From assembly GCA_022414725.1 (NCBI GenBank), contig CM039464.1, positions 35,723,079 to 35,787,078 of the forward strand: 64,000 nucleotides of DNA, written 5' to 3'. Source of the stretch: Microglena sp. YARC. Its lineage: Eukaryota > Chlorophyta > Chlorophyceae > Chlamydomonadales > Chlamydomonadaceae. Below the pieces are notes generated by a model. The model searched no databases. It was not told the origin of the DNA and saw nothing but the letters and a program-made list of their open reading frames with translations. Within the stretch, counting starts at the first letter, position 1, and each line of letters opens with the position of its first letter. Positions 45,109-56,800 of this stretch are shown here, piece after piece. A program made the translations under genes and the position numbers.

Positions 45109-47575
45109 TCAAATGAGCGTGCAATTTGTAAAGAGTAGTGAAGTCCGTCCCGTATACACGGTCGAACTCCGAAATAACGATTCTTTGAAAACCCTAGCAT
45201 CTCCACGACGACGAAGCGACGCAGGAAACGAGAAGACTCCTCGGCGGTGGTTTTGTTCCGACCAGTACATCCGGATCTTTTTCTAACACGGCATCTCCGG
45301 TCCCGCTGTGTACCATGTTAGTCGAAGTCCCCTTCGGAGTCTCGACATACCCGTTACACACACACGGAGTACCCTGTGCAAGGCAAAAGGTGGGATCATG
45401 ATCTCCTCACGGAGAAATAGACACGGAAGGTTGTTAATCTTCCCCATGCTCTGCGATGCCCTGGACAATATGAAAAGCTCAGGGATAAGGGATGTGGGGA
45501 CGACGTAAACCACCTCCATGTCGTACGACTTGGACAGGACGATCGACTGAGTATGCGATGAGTAAGTGGTGAATGTAAATGTATTTGTCTCAACGACATC
45601 ACCCTCCACAAGATCCCGAATGATTTGGTCGTCAAAACCCCGAAGAGGGGTTCTGGGAACGGAACATGATGAGTGGAGGCAACACGTCGTCATCCTCAGC
45701 ATTGTTTTTTCAGACGCTTTATGTTTTTTTCGGCAACTGTGAGGACTTCATTGTAGTAATGTAAAAAATAGGCTCCCACAACAAAGGAAAGTCCGAAAAC
45801 GCCACAGTCTCCCTACTCTGCACAGCGTCAAAGCGACCGACAGCAAGCGCGATGTTCAACTCAGTGAAGCGCGTCCACACTCGCGGCGTCTTCTTCAAAC
45901 AGTCTAGGGTCTTAAAGGCGGTCGCAGAGGAGTAAATACCCTCCATAATTCCGACGTAACGATCGTTCGAGGCGTTCACATCAAACGAAAGCACTGACCC
46001 CCCACCCCCACGCGAAGGAACGCGGATTAAGTCACACAAGGCGTCGCTCGTGTTATTCACAAAATGACGGTACGAAGGAACCTTAGGCAATAATATTACA
46101 CTACTTGTACTATTTTTAGAATGCGCAGACCCAATGCAAGCCAACGTGAGTACTCGATGTAATCGATCGGAATGTACTCTTTACAATAGTGGACATAAAG
46201 CGGCGCCATGTTGTCACACACCTTTTCAGGGACGTTGATCATGTACCCCCAAACGTGTTTGCGCCCCGCAACGTCGAGGACCCACCATCCGTTTACAGCC
46301 TCCACAAACACACCGTATGATGACAGCACGCCTTCCACCAAGGCCGGGAACAAACCCCGCACCAGCAGTGTCGCCTATCGAAAGGGTTCTCACACGTTGG
46401 GTAGGTACAAAGTTCGTGAACATTACGAATGATGATGACTTTCCAAAATTCTTCTTCTTGTAGGAATTGCCTTTCCGCGAACTTCTTCCATCAAAAGAAA
46501 AGTTCACGGACATGGATTCCGCCATGCGATCTACACCCGGCGTGTGTAACAGACAACTCTCTAGCAACGAACGCGAATACAGAAAGCATGGCTAATGCGT
46601 CATCATCATTCTCAGAGTGCCAGACAATGTCCACGCACACAGGGAAGTGGTGGGGACACACGTCAATAAGGGGAATAACTATTTGCCCCCGATTGTGCAC
46701 ATGCCGGATGTAACTTGCACGGTACAACTCTATGCTTACCCAACAAAGGTCAGAAACACCTCCGTCTAGGGTCGTGGGGGTGTCATCGTTCAGCATAATC
46801 ATTCCACATGTGCGGAGATTGTCAGACAAAGCGGTACTATTCTTCCCCCGAAATCACCGATGACCATGATCATTATCTCGCACCCTTTTTGCTCCGCTCA
46901 ATCTATGATGTCGTCGCACAAACTCTGTATGATAGCACCTTTCTGTTTGGGGTGTGTACGTCCGGGTTCGTAGCGGTCACCAAGCCCAACATTGTAAATC
47001 ACGAGGCCGCCTCCATCATTGGGCCTACCGGTCTGTACCATAACCTTTCGAAAACGCTTGGAGGATTTTGAGGAACTAGCTGACAACAACTTAATGTCGC
47101 GTGCGAATACACACTCAAACCATCTACCCACGCTCCTTATCATCAGACGCAACAATGCCAACTTACTCAACATTTCGTCTATCTCCGAATACCCAACGCG
47201 CACACGACCAACCCTTCCTGCCTTGCGAGTCGTGCTAACATTGCACGAGACGCACCGATGTACGCGCGCGTCAGCTCGACGATGGACTCCGGAAGGGGAC
47301 GAAGTCCTGGAACAAGGCAACGTCGGGCTCCAGCTTCGACAACAGATTTATAACTCTGTCAGGGAGGCAACGTAAATCATATCCCCTTTGTTGTCAAGGG
47401 GGTAGGAGACGCGGGGAATCTCCCAGCGACTCACGTTAAGAGAGCAAACTCGGAAGGCCCTGTCGACTTCGGATTGCACTCCACATCGGCGATGGAAATA
47501 GTTTGTTCCGCTTACCGAAACAATATCACTTTTCACCGTATTGGATACGATGAAATTCTTAGGGGATTCATACAT
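45109..47575 (-). CDS. EEP-nuclease-like large protein gene, left-arm copy
   Basis: Near-identical to 48,577-51,037. It preserves frame at 'IPLIDVCPHHFPVCVDIVWH', where the right arm is shifted, and is shifted where the right arm is open. See the right-arm entry for function. Confidence 0.65.
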
Positions 47576-47596
47576 TAATAATACCTGACTGACACT

Positions 47597-48555
47597 ATAT
47601 AAAGTAGTTCTCAAAAAAATGGGACACCTGATAATCATCCAGACTGCAGATCGTTGCTTTTGGGAAATTTGATATTGGGACACCTTCTATTTTGGGGATT
47701 CTGAAAAGTTGACCAATTCAAGATTTTGTAACCGATCTTGTAAATACAGATACTGTCTTCAGGTGATTGACACAAAAAAATCAAGGCTAAAGACACTGAA
47801 TTTACATGTTCAAAGTACCTTAAAAGTCAAACTGATTGGTAACATCGTGCGCATCAATGTCATGTAAAATACTGGACAGTTAAAAAAAATTGAATTGTCA
47901 TAAAAGAAACCGATAATCACAAACACCGCACAAATACCCACAAATACACAAATTATACACATGGCAAACTTTACTGAATTATACAACGATGTTGCCAATG
48001 TCACTTCGGGCATTTGCCGTTCCAAGGACGATTGAGTAGCAGATCGCGAGCAAGTCATCCGCCATGGCGGATACGCAATTGAGTTTCTTGCGCGAATCTG
48101 GGACGAGTCCGGCAACGAATGCCCGAAGGGCCGCTGACTTGGCACATCGTTATAATTCAGAGAGTAAAGTTTGCCATTGTGCGTATTGTGGGAGTATTTG
48201 TGCGGTGTTTTGTGATTATCGTTTCTTTTATGACAATTCAATTTTTTTTTAATTATCTGTCAGTATTCTTACATTGACATTGATGCGCACGATGTTACCA
48301 ATCAGTTTGACTTTTAAGGGTACTTTGAACATGTAAATTCAGTGTCTTTTAGCCTTGATTTTGTGTCAAACATGAGTACACCTGAAGACGCGGAGTATCT
48401 GTATTGAAAGATCGGTACAAAATCTTGATTGGTAAACTTTTCAGAATCCCCAAATGATAGAAGGTGTCCCAATATCAAATTTCCAAAAGCCCAACGATCT
48501 GCAGTCTGGATGATTAATCAGGTGTCCGCATTTTATTTGAGAACTACTTTTATAT
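47597..48555. mobile_element. Fold-back Tc1-like element spanning the hinge
   Basis: Both sides carry Tc1-type ends: 'gttctcaaaaaaatgggaca' at about 47,615 and its inverse near 48,512-48,549. Inside each lie about 250 bp related to 11,375-11,510 ('gatcggttacaaaatcttg', 'gcgcatcaatgtcatgtaa'). The two halves mirror each other to the central palindrome. Short frames here (for example 48,064-48,252) have no recognisable content. It is either a true fold-back transposon at the turning point, or a single Tc1 remnant mirrored by the larger inversion. Confidence 0.5.
48057..48072. other. Central palindrome (hinge) of the inverted duplication
   Basis: 'atccgccatggcggat' is its own reverse complement, and the two 16-kb arms meet at its centre (48,064/48,065) with no intervening unique base. 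Such a turn is expected at a covalently closed hairpin end read through by sequencing, at a replication-generated inverted dimer, or in a fold-back read artefact. Confidence 0.9.
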
Positions 48556-48576
48556 AGTGTCAGTCAGGTATTATTA

Positions 48577-51037
48577 ATGTATGAATCCCCTAAGAATTTC
48601 ATCGTATCCAATACGGTGAAAAGTGATATTGTTTCGGTAAGCGGAACAACTATTTCCATCGCCGATGTGGAGTGCAATCCGAAGTCGACAGGGCCCTTTC
48701 CGAGTTTGCTCTCTTAACGTGAGTCGCTGGGAGATCCCCGCGTCTCCTACCCCCTTTGACAACAAAGGGGATATGATTTTACGTTGCCTCCCTGACAGAG
48801 TTATAAATCTGTTGTCGAAGCTGGAGCCCGACGTTGCCTTGTTCCAGGACTTCGGTCCCCTTCCGGAGTCCATCGTCGAGCTGACGCGCGCGTACATCGG
48901 TGCGTCTCGTGGCAATGTTAGCACGACTCGCAGGCAGGAAGGGTTGGTCGTGTGCGCGTTGGGTATTCGGAGATAGACGAAATGTTTGAGTAGTTGGCAT
49001 TGTTGCCGTCTGATGATAAGGAGGCGTGGGTAGATGGTTTGAGTGTGTATTCGGCACGCGACATTAAGTTGTTGTCAGCTAGTTCCTCAAAATCCTCCAA
49101 GCGTTTTCGAAAGGTTATGGTACAGACCGGTAGGCCCAATGATGGAGGCGGCCTCGTGATTTACAATGTTGGGCTTGGTGACCGCTACGAACCCGGACGT
49201 ACACACCAAACAGAAAGGTGCTATCATACAGAGTTTGTGCGACGACATCATAGATGAGCGGAGCAAAAAGGGTGCGAGAATGATCATGGTCATCGGTGAT
49301 TTCGGGAAGAATAGTACCGCTTTGTCTGACAATCTCCGCACATGTGGAATGATTATGCTGAACGATGACACCCCCACGACCCTAGACGGAGGTGTTTCTG
49401 ACCTTTGTTGGGTAAGCATAGAGTTGTACCGTGCAAGTTACATCCGGCATGTGCACAATCGGGGGCAAATAGTTATTCCCTTATTGACGTGTGTCCCCAC
49501 CATTCCCTGTGTGCGTGGACATTGTCTGGCACTCTGAGAATGATGATGACGCATTAGCCATGCTTTCTGTATCGCGTTCGTTGCTAGAGAGTTGTCTGTT
49601 ACACACGCCGGGTGTAGATCGCATTGGCGGAATCCATGTCCGTGAGGACTTTTCTTTTGATGGAAGAAGTTCGCGGAAAGGCAATTCCTACAAGAAGAAG
49701 AATTTTGGAAAGTCATCATCATTCGTAATGTTCACGAACTTTGTACCTACCCAACGTGTGAGAACCCTTTTCGATAGGCGACACTGCTGGTGCGGGGTTG
49801 TTCCCGGCCTTGGTGGAAGGCGTGCTGTCATCATACGGTGTGTTTGTGGAGGCTGTAAACGGATGGTGGGTCCTCGACGTTGCGGGGCGCAAACACGTTT
49901 GGGGGTACATGATCAACGTCCCTGAAAAGGTGTGTGACAACATGCGCCGCTTTATGTCCACTATTGTAAAGAGTACATTCCGATCGATTACATCGAGTAC
50001 TCACGTTGGCTTGCATTGGGTCTTGCGCATTCTAAAAATAGTACAAGTAGTGTAATATTATTGCCTAAGGTTCCTTCGTACCGTCATTTTGTGAATAACA
50101 CGAGCGACGCCTTGTGTGACTTAATCCGCGTTCCTTCGCGTGGGGGTGGGGGGTCAGTGCTTCGGTTTGATGTGAACGCCTCGAACGATCGTTACGTCGG
50201 AATTATGGAGGGTATTTACTCCTCTGCGACCGCCTTTAAGACCCTAGACTGTTTGAAGAAGACGCCGCGAGTGTGGACGCGCTTCACTGAGTTGAACATC
50301 GCGCTTGCTGTCGGTCGCTTTGACGCTGTGCAGAGTAGGGAGACTGTGGCGTTTCGGACTTTCCTTTGTTGTGGGAGCCTATTTTTACATACTACAATGA
50401 AGTCCTCACAGTTGCCCGAAAAAAACATAAAGCGTCTGAAAAACAATGCTGAGGATGACGACGTGTTGCCTCCACTCATCATGTTCCGTTCCAGAACCCC
50501 TCTTCGGGGTTTTTGACGACCAAATCATTCGGGGATCTTGTGGAGGGTGATGTCGTTGAGACAAATACATTTACATTCACCACTTCCTCATCGCATACTC
50601 AGTCGATCGTCCTGTCCAAGTCGTACGACATGGAGGTGGTTTACGTCGTCCCCACATCCCTTATCCCTGAGCTTTTCATATTGTCCAGGGCATCGCAGAG
50701 CATGGGGAAGATGAACAACCTTCCGTGTCTATTTCTCCGTGAGGAGATCATGATCCCACCTTTTGCCTTGCACAGGGTACTCCGTGTGTGTAACGGGTAT
50801 GTCGAGACTCCGAAGGGGACTTCGACTAACATGGTACACATCGGGACCGGAGATGCCGTGTTAGAAAATATCCGGATGTACTGGTCGGACAAAACCACCG
50901 CCGAGGAGTCTTCTCGTTTCCTGCGTCGCTTCGTCGTCGTGGAGATGCTAGGGTTTTCAAAGAATCGTTTTTCGGAGTTCGACCGTGTATACGGGACGGA
51001 CTTCACTACTCTTTACAAATCCTGCACGCTCATTTGA
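48577..51037 (+). CDS. Large protein with N-terminal EEP-nuclease-like domain
   Basis: From ATG 48577 a protein of about 820 residues can be followed to TGA 51,037 across several one-base shifts, each of which is open in the other arm. The first 300 residues resemble an endonuclease/exonuclease/phosphatase fold: 'RVCSLNVSRW' (Asn of the first strand), 'LEPDVALFQDF' (usual acidic site after the DVa strand), 'MIMVIGDFGKNS' in the place of the family GDFN, and 'HHFPVCVDIV' in the place of SDH-P. The catalytic Asn of GDFN is Gly here and the SDH triad is altered, so activity is doubtful. The C-terminal 500 residues are unrecognised. A TATA-like 'tttatatagtg' lies about 25 bp upstream. It could act on DNA, on phosphoinositides, or be inactive; the family call is tentative. 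Confidence 0.45.
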
Positions 51038-51050
51038 AATGTTGCAACAG

Positions 51051-51206
51051 AATGGGCGTTCCTGCCTCCCGGCCGATTTTGACTGGTTGCTAAACATGGT
51101 ATGGATCGGAATTGTGATTCCTTGGTGCTTAATGTCTCAAGCTAGCGAGGCTCTAAATCCTGATTAGAAATTTTAAAAAATCGGCCGGGAGGCAGGAACG
51201 CCCATT
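51051..51206. mobile_element. 156-bp MITE with perfect 30-bp terminal inverted repeats
   Basis: Both ends read AATGGGCGTTCCTGCCTCCC followed by GGCCGATTTT, and match their inverse exactly over 30 bp. ACAG flanks both sides (51,047-51,050 and 51,207-51,210), a possible 4-bp target duplication. The interior shares 'caccaaggaatcac...ccgctccataccatgttt' with the transposase remnant at 8,970-9,040, making this an internal-deletion derivative of that transposon. It sits 14 bp after the stop of the EEP-like gene and 42 bp before the GH65-like start, so it may affect 3' processing or the promoter. Confidence 0.9.
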
Positions 51207-51248
51207 ACAGGTTAAAAAAAGATTGCGAGAGAAGCAAAGCAATCAAAC

Positions 51249-53559
51249 ATGGAGGGCGCTCAACAACTCGATATATCCGACGACGCTTGGAGTGCGTCTT
51301 TGGTCCCTCATACTTCCTACACGCGCTTGGCATGCCCCTTCTCTCCAGCCCATCGCTCGCTCTTTTGCCAATGGTGACTCCCGAGGACGGTCTCTCGTCC
51401 CGGCGCACGGTCGCCGCAGGGAGACGTAACAACGAATATGATGAGGATATGTGCGAGTTTCTGAGAATCCGCTTCACTCCTGAGGACGTTCCCGACGAGG
51501 AGGGATTCCTGATGCGCCACGACGTGAACAGGATTTCCTTCGATTTGCGTCATGCATCTCTTTCGGTATCCGAGATGGCTCTGGACGCGTCGGACGGTGT
51601 AGTGTGCTCTGTAACTAGGACGGTGCGCGTGTTGCAGACGCTTCCTTGTGTTGCAATGCAGACTCTAGATGTGACCCGCGCCGTGTCAGACAAAGCGTTG
51701 TTCATAGACCATTTCGTCCGTGCACCGATGTCATGTGGTAATGGTGCTGCAGCGTGGACCTTCGACGGCTCCCTTTACAACACATCTGCGGCGCAGCACT
51801 TCGTACTGAGCGCCGCTTCCTCGGACTGCGTTAGTGGTGGTGGAATGCTCGCTGCTTCTTACATGGGGTTGGGTGAGGTGACTTGCGAGGGGTTCAATGT
51901 CATTCCAGGAGAGGGCGCAGGAAGCGAGGCGCGTGTCCGTTTGCGTGTCCCTCCTGAAACGGAGTCTTTCACGTTGCACATTCTGTGTTGTTGTTCAGAA
52001 GGAAAGAAAGCGCGAGAGTCCATGCTTGCGTTGCTTCGCGCAGGTACGTCCGCAAGCAGTCTCGTTTTGCGTCACGACATGGCATGGGAAGCTCTGTGGC
52101 AGTCAAGGGTTGACATAGTGTCCAAGGCTGCAGGGATGTTGCAGGAGGAAACTTCCGAATTCATGCGTGACCTTTTCACTCTGCGCATGGCAATGTACCA
52201 GCTTCACGCCTCTTGTGGAGGCTTAATGGACCTTTCGGGAACCTCTGCGTCGGGGGCGTTGTGTGTGCATGTGGAGATTGCTTCGAGTCTGCTTTTGCCT
52301 ACTTATAGTGGTCAGGTTGTTCCTTTATCTCGTCTGCATGAAGATGGTGTTCCTGAGCTGGGACTGTCGGGTTTGTACCTGGACATGGTACCATGGTCAG
52401 ATATTGGGCGTTGGTCCGATCCTGCGACGGGCGCTCCGAGGTTTTTGTTGCCAATGAGCGATGGTTTGCGCCCCTTTGCTGGTTGTATGCACGCGGTGTC
52501 CCTTTGGGATACCTACCGTCTATCGGGGACGCTGGTTGGCTTGCGCGTGTGGCATTTCCCGTGTTGTCCAACGTGGCTGATATGGTTTGCAGTATGGCTC
52601 AGGTGGGGGAGGCTCAATCGACGTATCCGTACTTTATAAGATACCACCTTCCATCGGGGTTGTTAACAAGGGTTTGGGGGGAGTTATCTGGTGAGGACCA
52701 TGTGTTAAGCGTTGCTTCAGCTGTGACTGCTTTGCGGGCTGCTTCACAAGCTTCTCTCATTGTAGCACCTTCGGACATTCGTCGCTATCGATGGACCGAT
52801 GTTTGCGACGGTCTCTTCTTGCCTTTTTTAGACGGCGCGCCTCCTCAGGTTCTCGCAATTGACAATTCTTCTTCTGATATTATCGATTTGCGTACATTGG
52901 GGGATGTGTTGCTTCCTCTGTGCCATCCTTCGTTGCGTGTCGCTGTCAGTTCTGTAGGATCTCAGGTGGACGCTGTTCTTTCTGATACATTCGATTATTG
53001 GTTTCCACGTTTGTCATGGGATAACACCGGGGAATTGCCTCGTTTGCCTCCTTCAGAAGCGCGCTCTAGGCGAAGGCGGCGTGCTTGCAACTTGTTGTGG
53101 TGTTTGCATGCGCGTGCGCGTATTGCGCTACAAAGACCTTCTAATATTGACGGTTTTGTTTCTGCTCTTCGGGAGTTTTTCTCCGAGTTCCGTGACGCTT
53201 GGGGGTGCATATCTATCGACGAGGGGTTTGGGGCTGACTTAGACTTGTCTTCTTCGCTTCTCCTTGTCATTATGGCGGGTCTTCTGGGGGCGTCCATCAA
53301 CGGAGAGGTTGCGGACAACCTATATTACTCGGAAGGAGGAGAGGAAGGTGTAGGGGGGGGGGTGTCGGTGTCTACGAGCGCGGTCATGCAATCTACTTGG
53401 CAGTTGGTGTCTCTGTTGGGTGCCGGTGGACGACGGTTAAATAAGGACTCGCATGTCCCTAACCGTGTGTTGTTGCCAAGTACGGCGTTGGTGTCCTCTG
53501 GGGTCGCGTACGAATCATGGACGGTAGAGTCATCGACGACGATGCTTACGCGTCCTTGA
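51249..53559 (+). CDS. GH65-like glycoside hydrolase or phosphorylase (acid-trehalase/PGGHG type)
   Basis: From ATG 51249 to TGA, about 769 residues with two homopolymer frameshifts (near 51,372 and 52,528) that are absent from the other arm. The order of features matches GH65 enzymes: a beta-sandwich with 'ISFDLRHASLSVSEMALDAS' and 'TRTVRVLQTLPCVAMQTLDV', a linker with 'HDMAWEALWQSRVDIV', then the (alpha/alpha) barrel with 'GLYLDMVPWSDIGRW', 'HAVSLWDTYRLSGDAGWLAR' and 'FPVLSNVADMV'. Members hydrolyse or phosphorolyse alpha-glucosides such as trehalose or glucosyl-galactosyl-hydroxylysine. The general-acid Glu cannot be assigned confidently ('WGELSGEDH' is one candidate site). No signal peptide is obvious. 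Possible roles are use of host storage sugar or glycan trimming on virions; this is inference. Confidence 0.55.
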
Positions 53560-53579
53560 TACATTTTTACAGGCACCAG

Positions 53580-53645
53580 TCGACACCATAAGGTGTACAG
53601 TACACTCCAGAAAGCGGTTTCATTTTATTATTCCGTCGAGTGTAC
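53580..53645 (+). repeat. Short repeat H hairpin downstream of GH65-like gene
   Basis: ACACC-ATAA-GGTGT (53,583-53,596) forms a perfect small stem. GTACACTC (53,600-53,607) pairs with GAGTGTAC (53,638-53,645) around 'cagaaagcggtttcatttta'. It lies 21 bp after the GH65-like stop codon and contains an AATAA-type string on the opposite strand. It may be a transcript 3'-end signal or a transposon scrap. The remaining interval to 53,874 has no gene. Confidence 0.65.
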
Positions 53646-53830
53646 CACCACATCACCAAGCGCAGTGCAATTGGCCAAGGTGAGGTTGCCTCCTGCATCA
53701 TTGCCATGCCACCAACTTTCATAGGTGCCACACTACAGTTGGGCGGAGAAGTAAAATTGATGCACACAAGTAAAACAACCTGATGCACACCCCAACGTTG
53801 CCAAAACGCAACGATCTGCAGTTTTTCGAG

Positions 53831-53840
53831 TATAAAAAGG
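53831..53840 (+). promoter_or_regulatory. TATA-like element of the helicase gene
   Basis: 'tataaaaagg' lies 44 bp upstream of ATG 53875 in an otherwise mixed-composition spacer, a plausible early-type promoter for a virus that uses TATA elements. No experimental support. Confidence 0.35.
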
Positions 53841-53874
53841 TGTGTCAAACAACCAATCGATTATATTCGAGAGC

Positions 53875-56800
53875 ATGGCATCAGAGCGCGAGGAGCATCC
53901 TTCGGAATTTGATGGCCATACAAGTAGGCTTCGGTGTCAGCGTCGGTCAGAGAATCAGGCTCGCGAAGAAGACATCGATCTGCAGGCGGCGTTAGAGCTT
54001 ATGAAGGAGGAGCGTGCGCGGTTGCAGAAAAAGCTAGAGGCGATGCTGACAATGCAGCAGCAAAACGATAAGAAGCTGGAGGAGTGTGCACGGCGGCAGC
54101 AGGATCTCGAGGCGAGGCTGAAAGCGGAGCAGCAGATAAACGCACAGCAACTGCAGCAACTGCAGCAGCAGCAGATAAACGCACAGCAACTGCAGCAGCA
54201 GCAGATAAATCACAGCAACTGCAGAAGCAACTGCAGAAGCAACTGCAAACCGCGATGCAGCAGGCTCCTGGATATGTATCTGACAATAGTGAAGTCTTCA
54301 AGGTCAAGAGTGCGCATGACGCTGGGGACAAGGCGTGGCACACTGCAAACATCGAACGAATAAACAACACGATGGTTGACAATTACAGCAAGTTGGTCAG
54401 GATTCGAGACATGACCAACATCTCTGTCGAGCTCATCTACTACACAGTGGTGGACTCCGACAAGTCCCGCATCTGCATCGCGATTGGACCCGAGCAGTGC
54501 CAGAAGTCTGCGTACATTGCTATACACGTGATCGTCGCATCCATGATTGGCCGGCCTAGTATCAACTTCATTAAGGACGTCAAGGCCAGTGTCGAAACGA
54601 CTTGCAATGAAAAGATCGGCAATATTCTGAAACCATTTGGTATCGAGGCGCTGTTTGTGAATGACAAGAAGAAACTCTTGAACATGGCCGCCACAGACAT
54701 CGAGAAGTTCAAGGCCGGGAAGATATCCATCGTTGCTCAGACGAACCATATCATGGTCAAAAACGTCCACGAATTTGTGTGCAAGAACAAGGTGTTTGAC
54801 ATCGCAATGACGCTAGACGAAGCAGACGCGGTATTCTCATCGTCGATAGACAAGGGCAACATCATGGAAAGCACGGACAACAGTAAGCGCGAACAGGAGG
54901 TGCTCAGGTTATTCGATATCAACGAGGTGGACTACGTCCCGTTCAGAAACGGACGCATCAGATGCTCGGCATTCGTGAGCGCGACGCACATGAGCACTAT
55001 TAACCTCGTCCATCAGACGGGGTTCACTATGAGCTTACATGCGATGGACCTGGCAGCTGTAAAGGAAAAGGGGTACGCCGTGAGAGACGCCGTGGTACCT
55101 TTCAAGAACGCAGAGGGACAGAACGTGTGGATCCCTGGTCCGGCGAACAGCAAGAACCAATACCATCTCAAGTCAGATGAGACGGATATGTTCATGAAGG
55201 AGTTTGTCAAGGACTGCGCAATACAAGGTCGAAAGGGGGGCTTCCTAATGGCGGTGATGTTTCCATACATCATCTCGAACCGCGCCACAAATGCCAACAA
55301 TGTGGTCAAGCACCTATTGGATAAGTACGCCGAGTACTCCAAGAACGAAATGAGAAGTCCGAGCAAATACGTTATTGGCATTGTAGTCAGCGGCACTGGG
55401 ATCAAGGTCTACGAGATGGGCCTGGAGACCAATGTCATCAAGGAGCTTCCTCAGGGCGAGGCAATCGTCAAACCCATTTTATCCACAGTTATCGAATGGA
55501 TCGACGAGAAGTATGGTATCGATACTCCTCTCATCGCGTCGGGCTCCAAGTGCTTAACACGCAGTGTCAGCATGCGATCAGAGAAACGCGTGCTGACTCA
55601 CATGATTGTCACTCCGACCGAGGGCACCAACGTCTGCGACGTCCACCAGACGGTTATGCGCTGCGGAGGGCACACTATCAACGCGCGCAAGAATAACGGT
55701 TTCGAATACGTGATCAAGACGCTGCTACAGGAGAGCGACCACCACATCATCGTCCACCTGTACGATCTGGTGGTCCAGTGGCTCAACAGCAAGATCGTGC
55801 CTGGTGCGCATGAGGAGTGGCTCAAGAACCGGGCAAACAACGTGATTCTGATGAAAATGATCGAAAACCGTCCTCTCGCATCTCGGGGATCCGGGAAGCA
55901 GCTCGCTCATGACATCGAGCAACAGAGCTTCCAAGTGAGGCGTGGCTCCGTTCCTAACGAGACGTACCCAGCGAAGCTTGCTCGCCAGGATGCAACCAAG
56001 AAAGCAAGGGATAATAAGCTCGACGAGCGCATCGAACAGGAGCGCGTTGACCGTGCCTCTTACGAGGAGAACATAGACAAGGCCCTCAGTCCTATATATC
56101 CCGGCGAGCTGATGAGCCTGCCGATGGCGGTTCGCCACACTGAATTGTTCAAGCACCAGGGTTACGTGCAGACCCCCGGCATCATGATGATCGATGTCCC
56201 CAAGAACGACGCATCCTCTGCCGCATCCGCAACCAAACATGTCATCTCGATGGTCGAGGACGAGCTCAAGACAAACAATCCCGACTTCAAGTTCGAGCTC
56301 GCCGGCAAGAATCAGGAGTCGAAATTCTTGATGTCTTACAAGGGCAACACGCGCCTCGCGGGCAAGACTCTAAACGACTGGAACAACTTCTACACCGCGT
56401 ACATCCTGCGACCAGTACAGAGCAACCCCAACGCTGCAACCGGCAGTGTCACGCCCACAGCCGAGTGGGAGTTCGTGATCAAAGACGGTCGCGTCATGGC
56501 CAAGTACAAAGAGACGCATGTGGAACCGCCTGTCATCGCATCCCCCCGTGAGATGCCAGAGGGTGGTGGTACACCACCAACTACATTCGATGTATGGATG
56601 GACATGATACGCAAATACGATGGCCACAAGGAGCTGCAGCGATATTTCACATCTGGGAGCAATGGCAACTTGTACGTGTCTCTGCTGGCTCTGTCAGTGT
56701 ACCACGCCGACACTGACTGGTCGCTGGGCATGATGAGGAAATATGGCTATGATTCCATATCAGGCCACCGGCATTGTGTGAAATTCAATGCGGAAGGGCC

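Larger units (their letters stand above)
31720..48064. repeat. Left arm of the giant inverted repeat
   Basis: This is the reverse complement of 48,065-64,000, followed gene by gene. From 31,720 to about 42,300 it differs from the right arm by frequent one-base indels, roughly one every 6-10 bases in the methyltransferase copy. From about 42,300 to 47,580 the match is nearly perfect, and it is noisier again in the last 500 bases before the hinge. The right arm reaches the window edge, so the duplication may be longer. Confidence 0.95.

Noticed and set aside
48064..48252. A 62-codon gene at the hinge
   Set aside because: It starts inside the central palindrome, is mirrored on the other arm and shows no domain; probably chance within the fold-back element.
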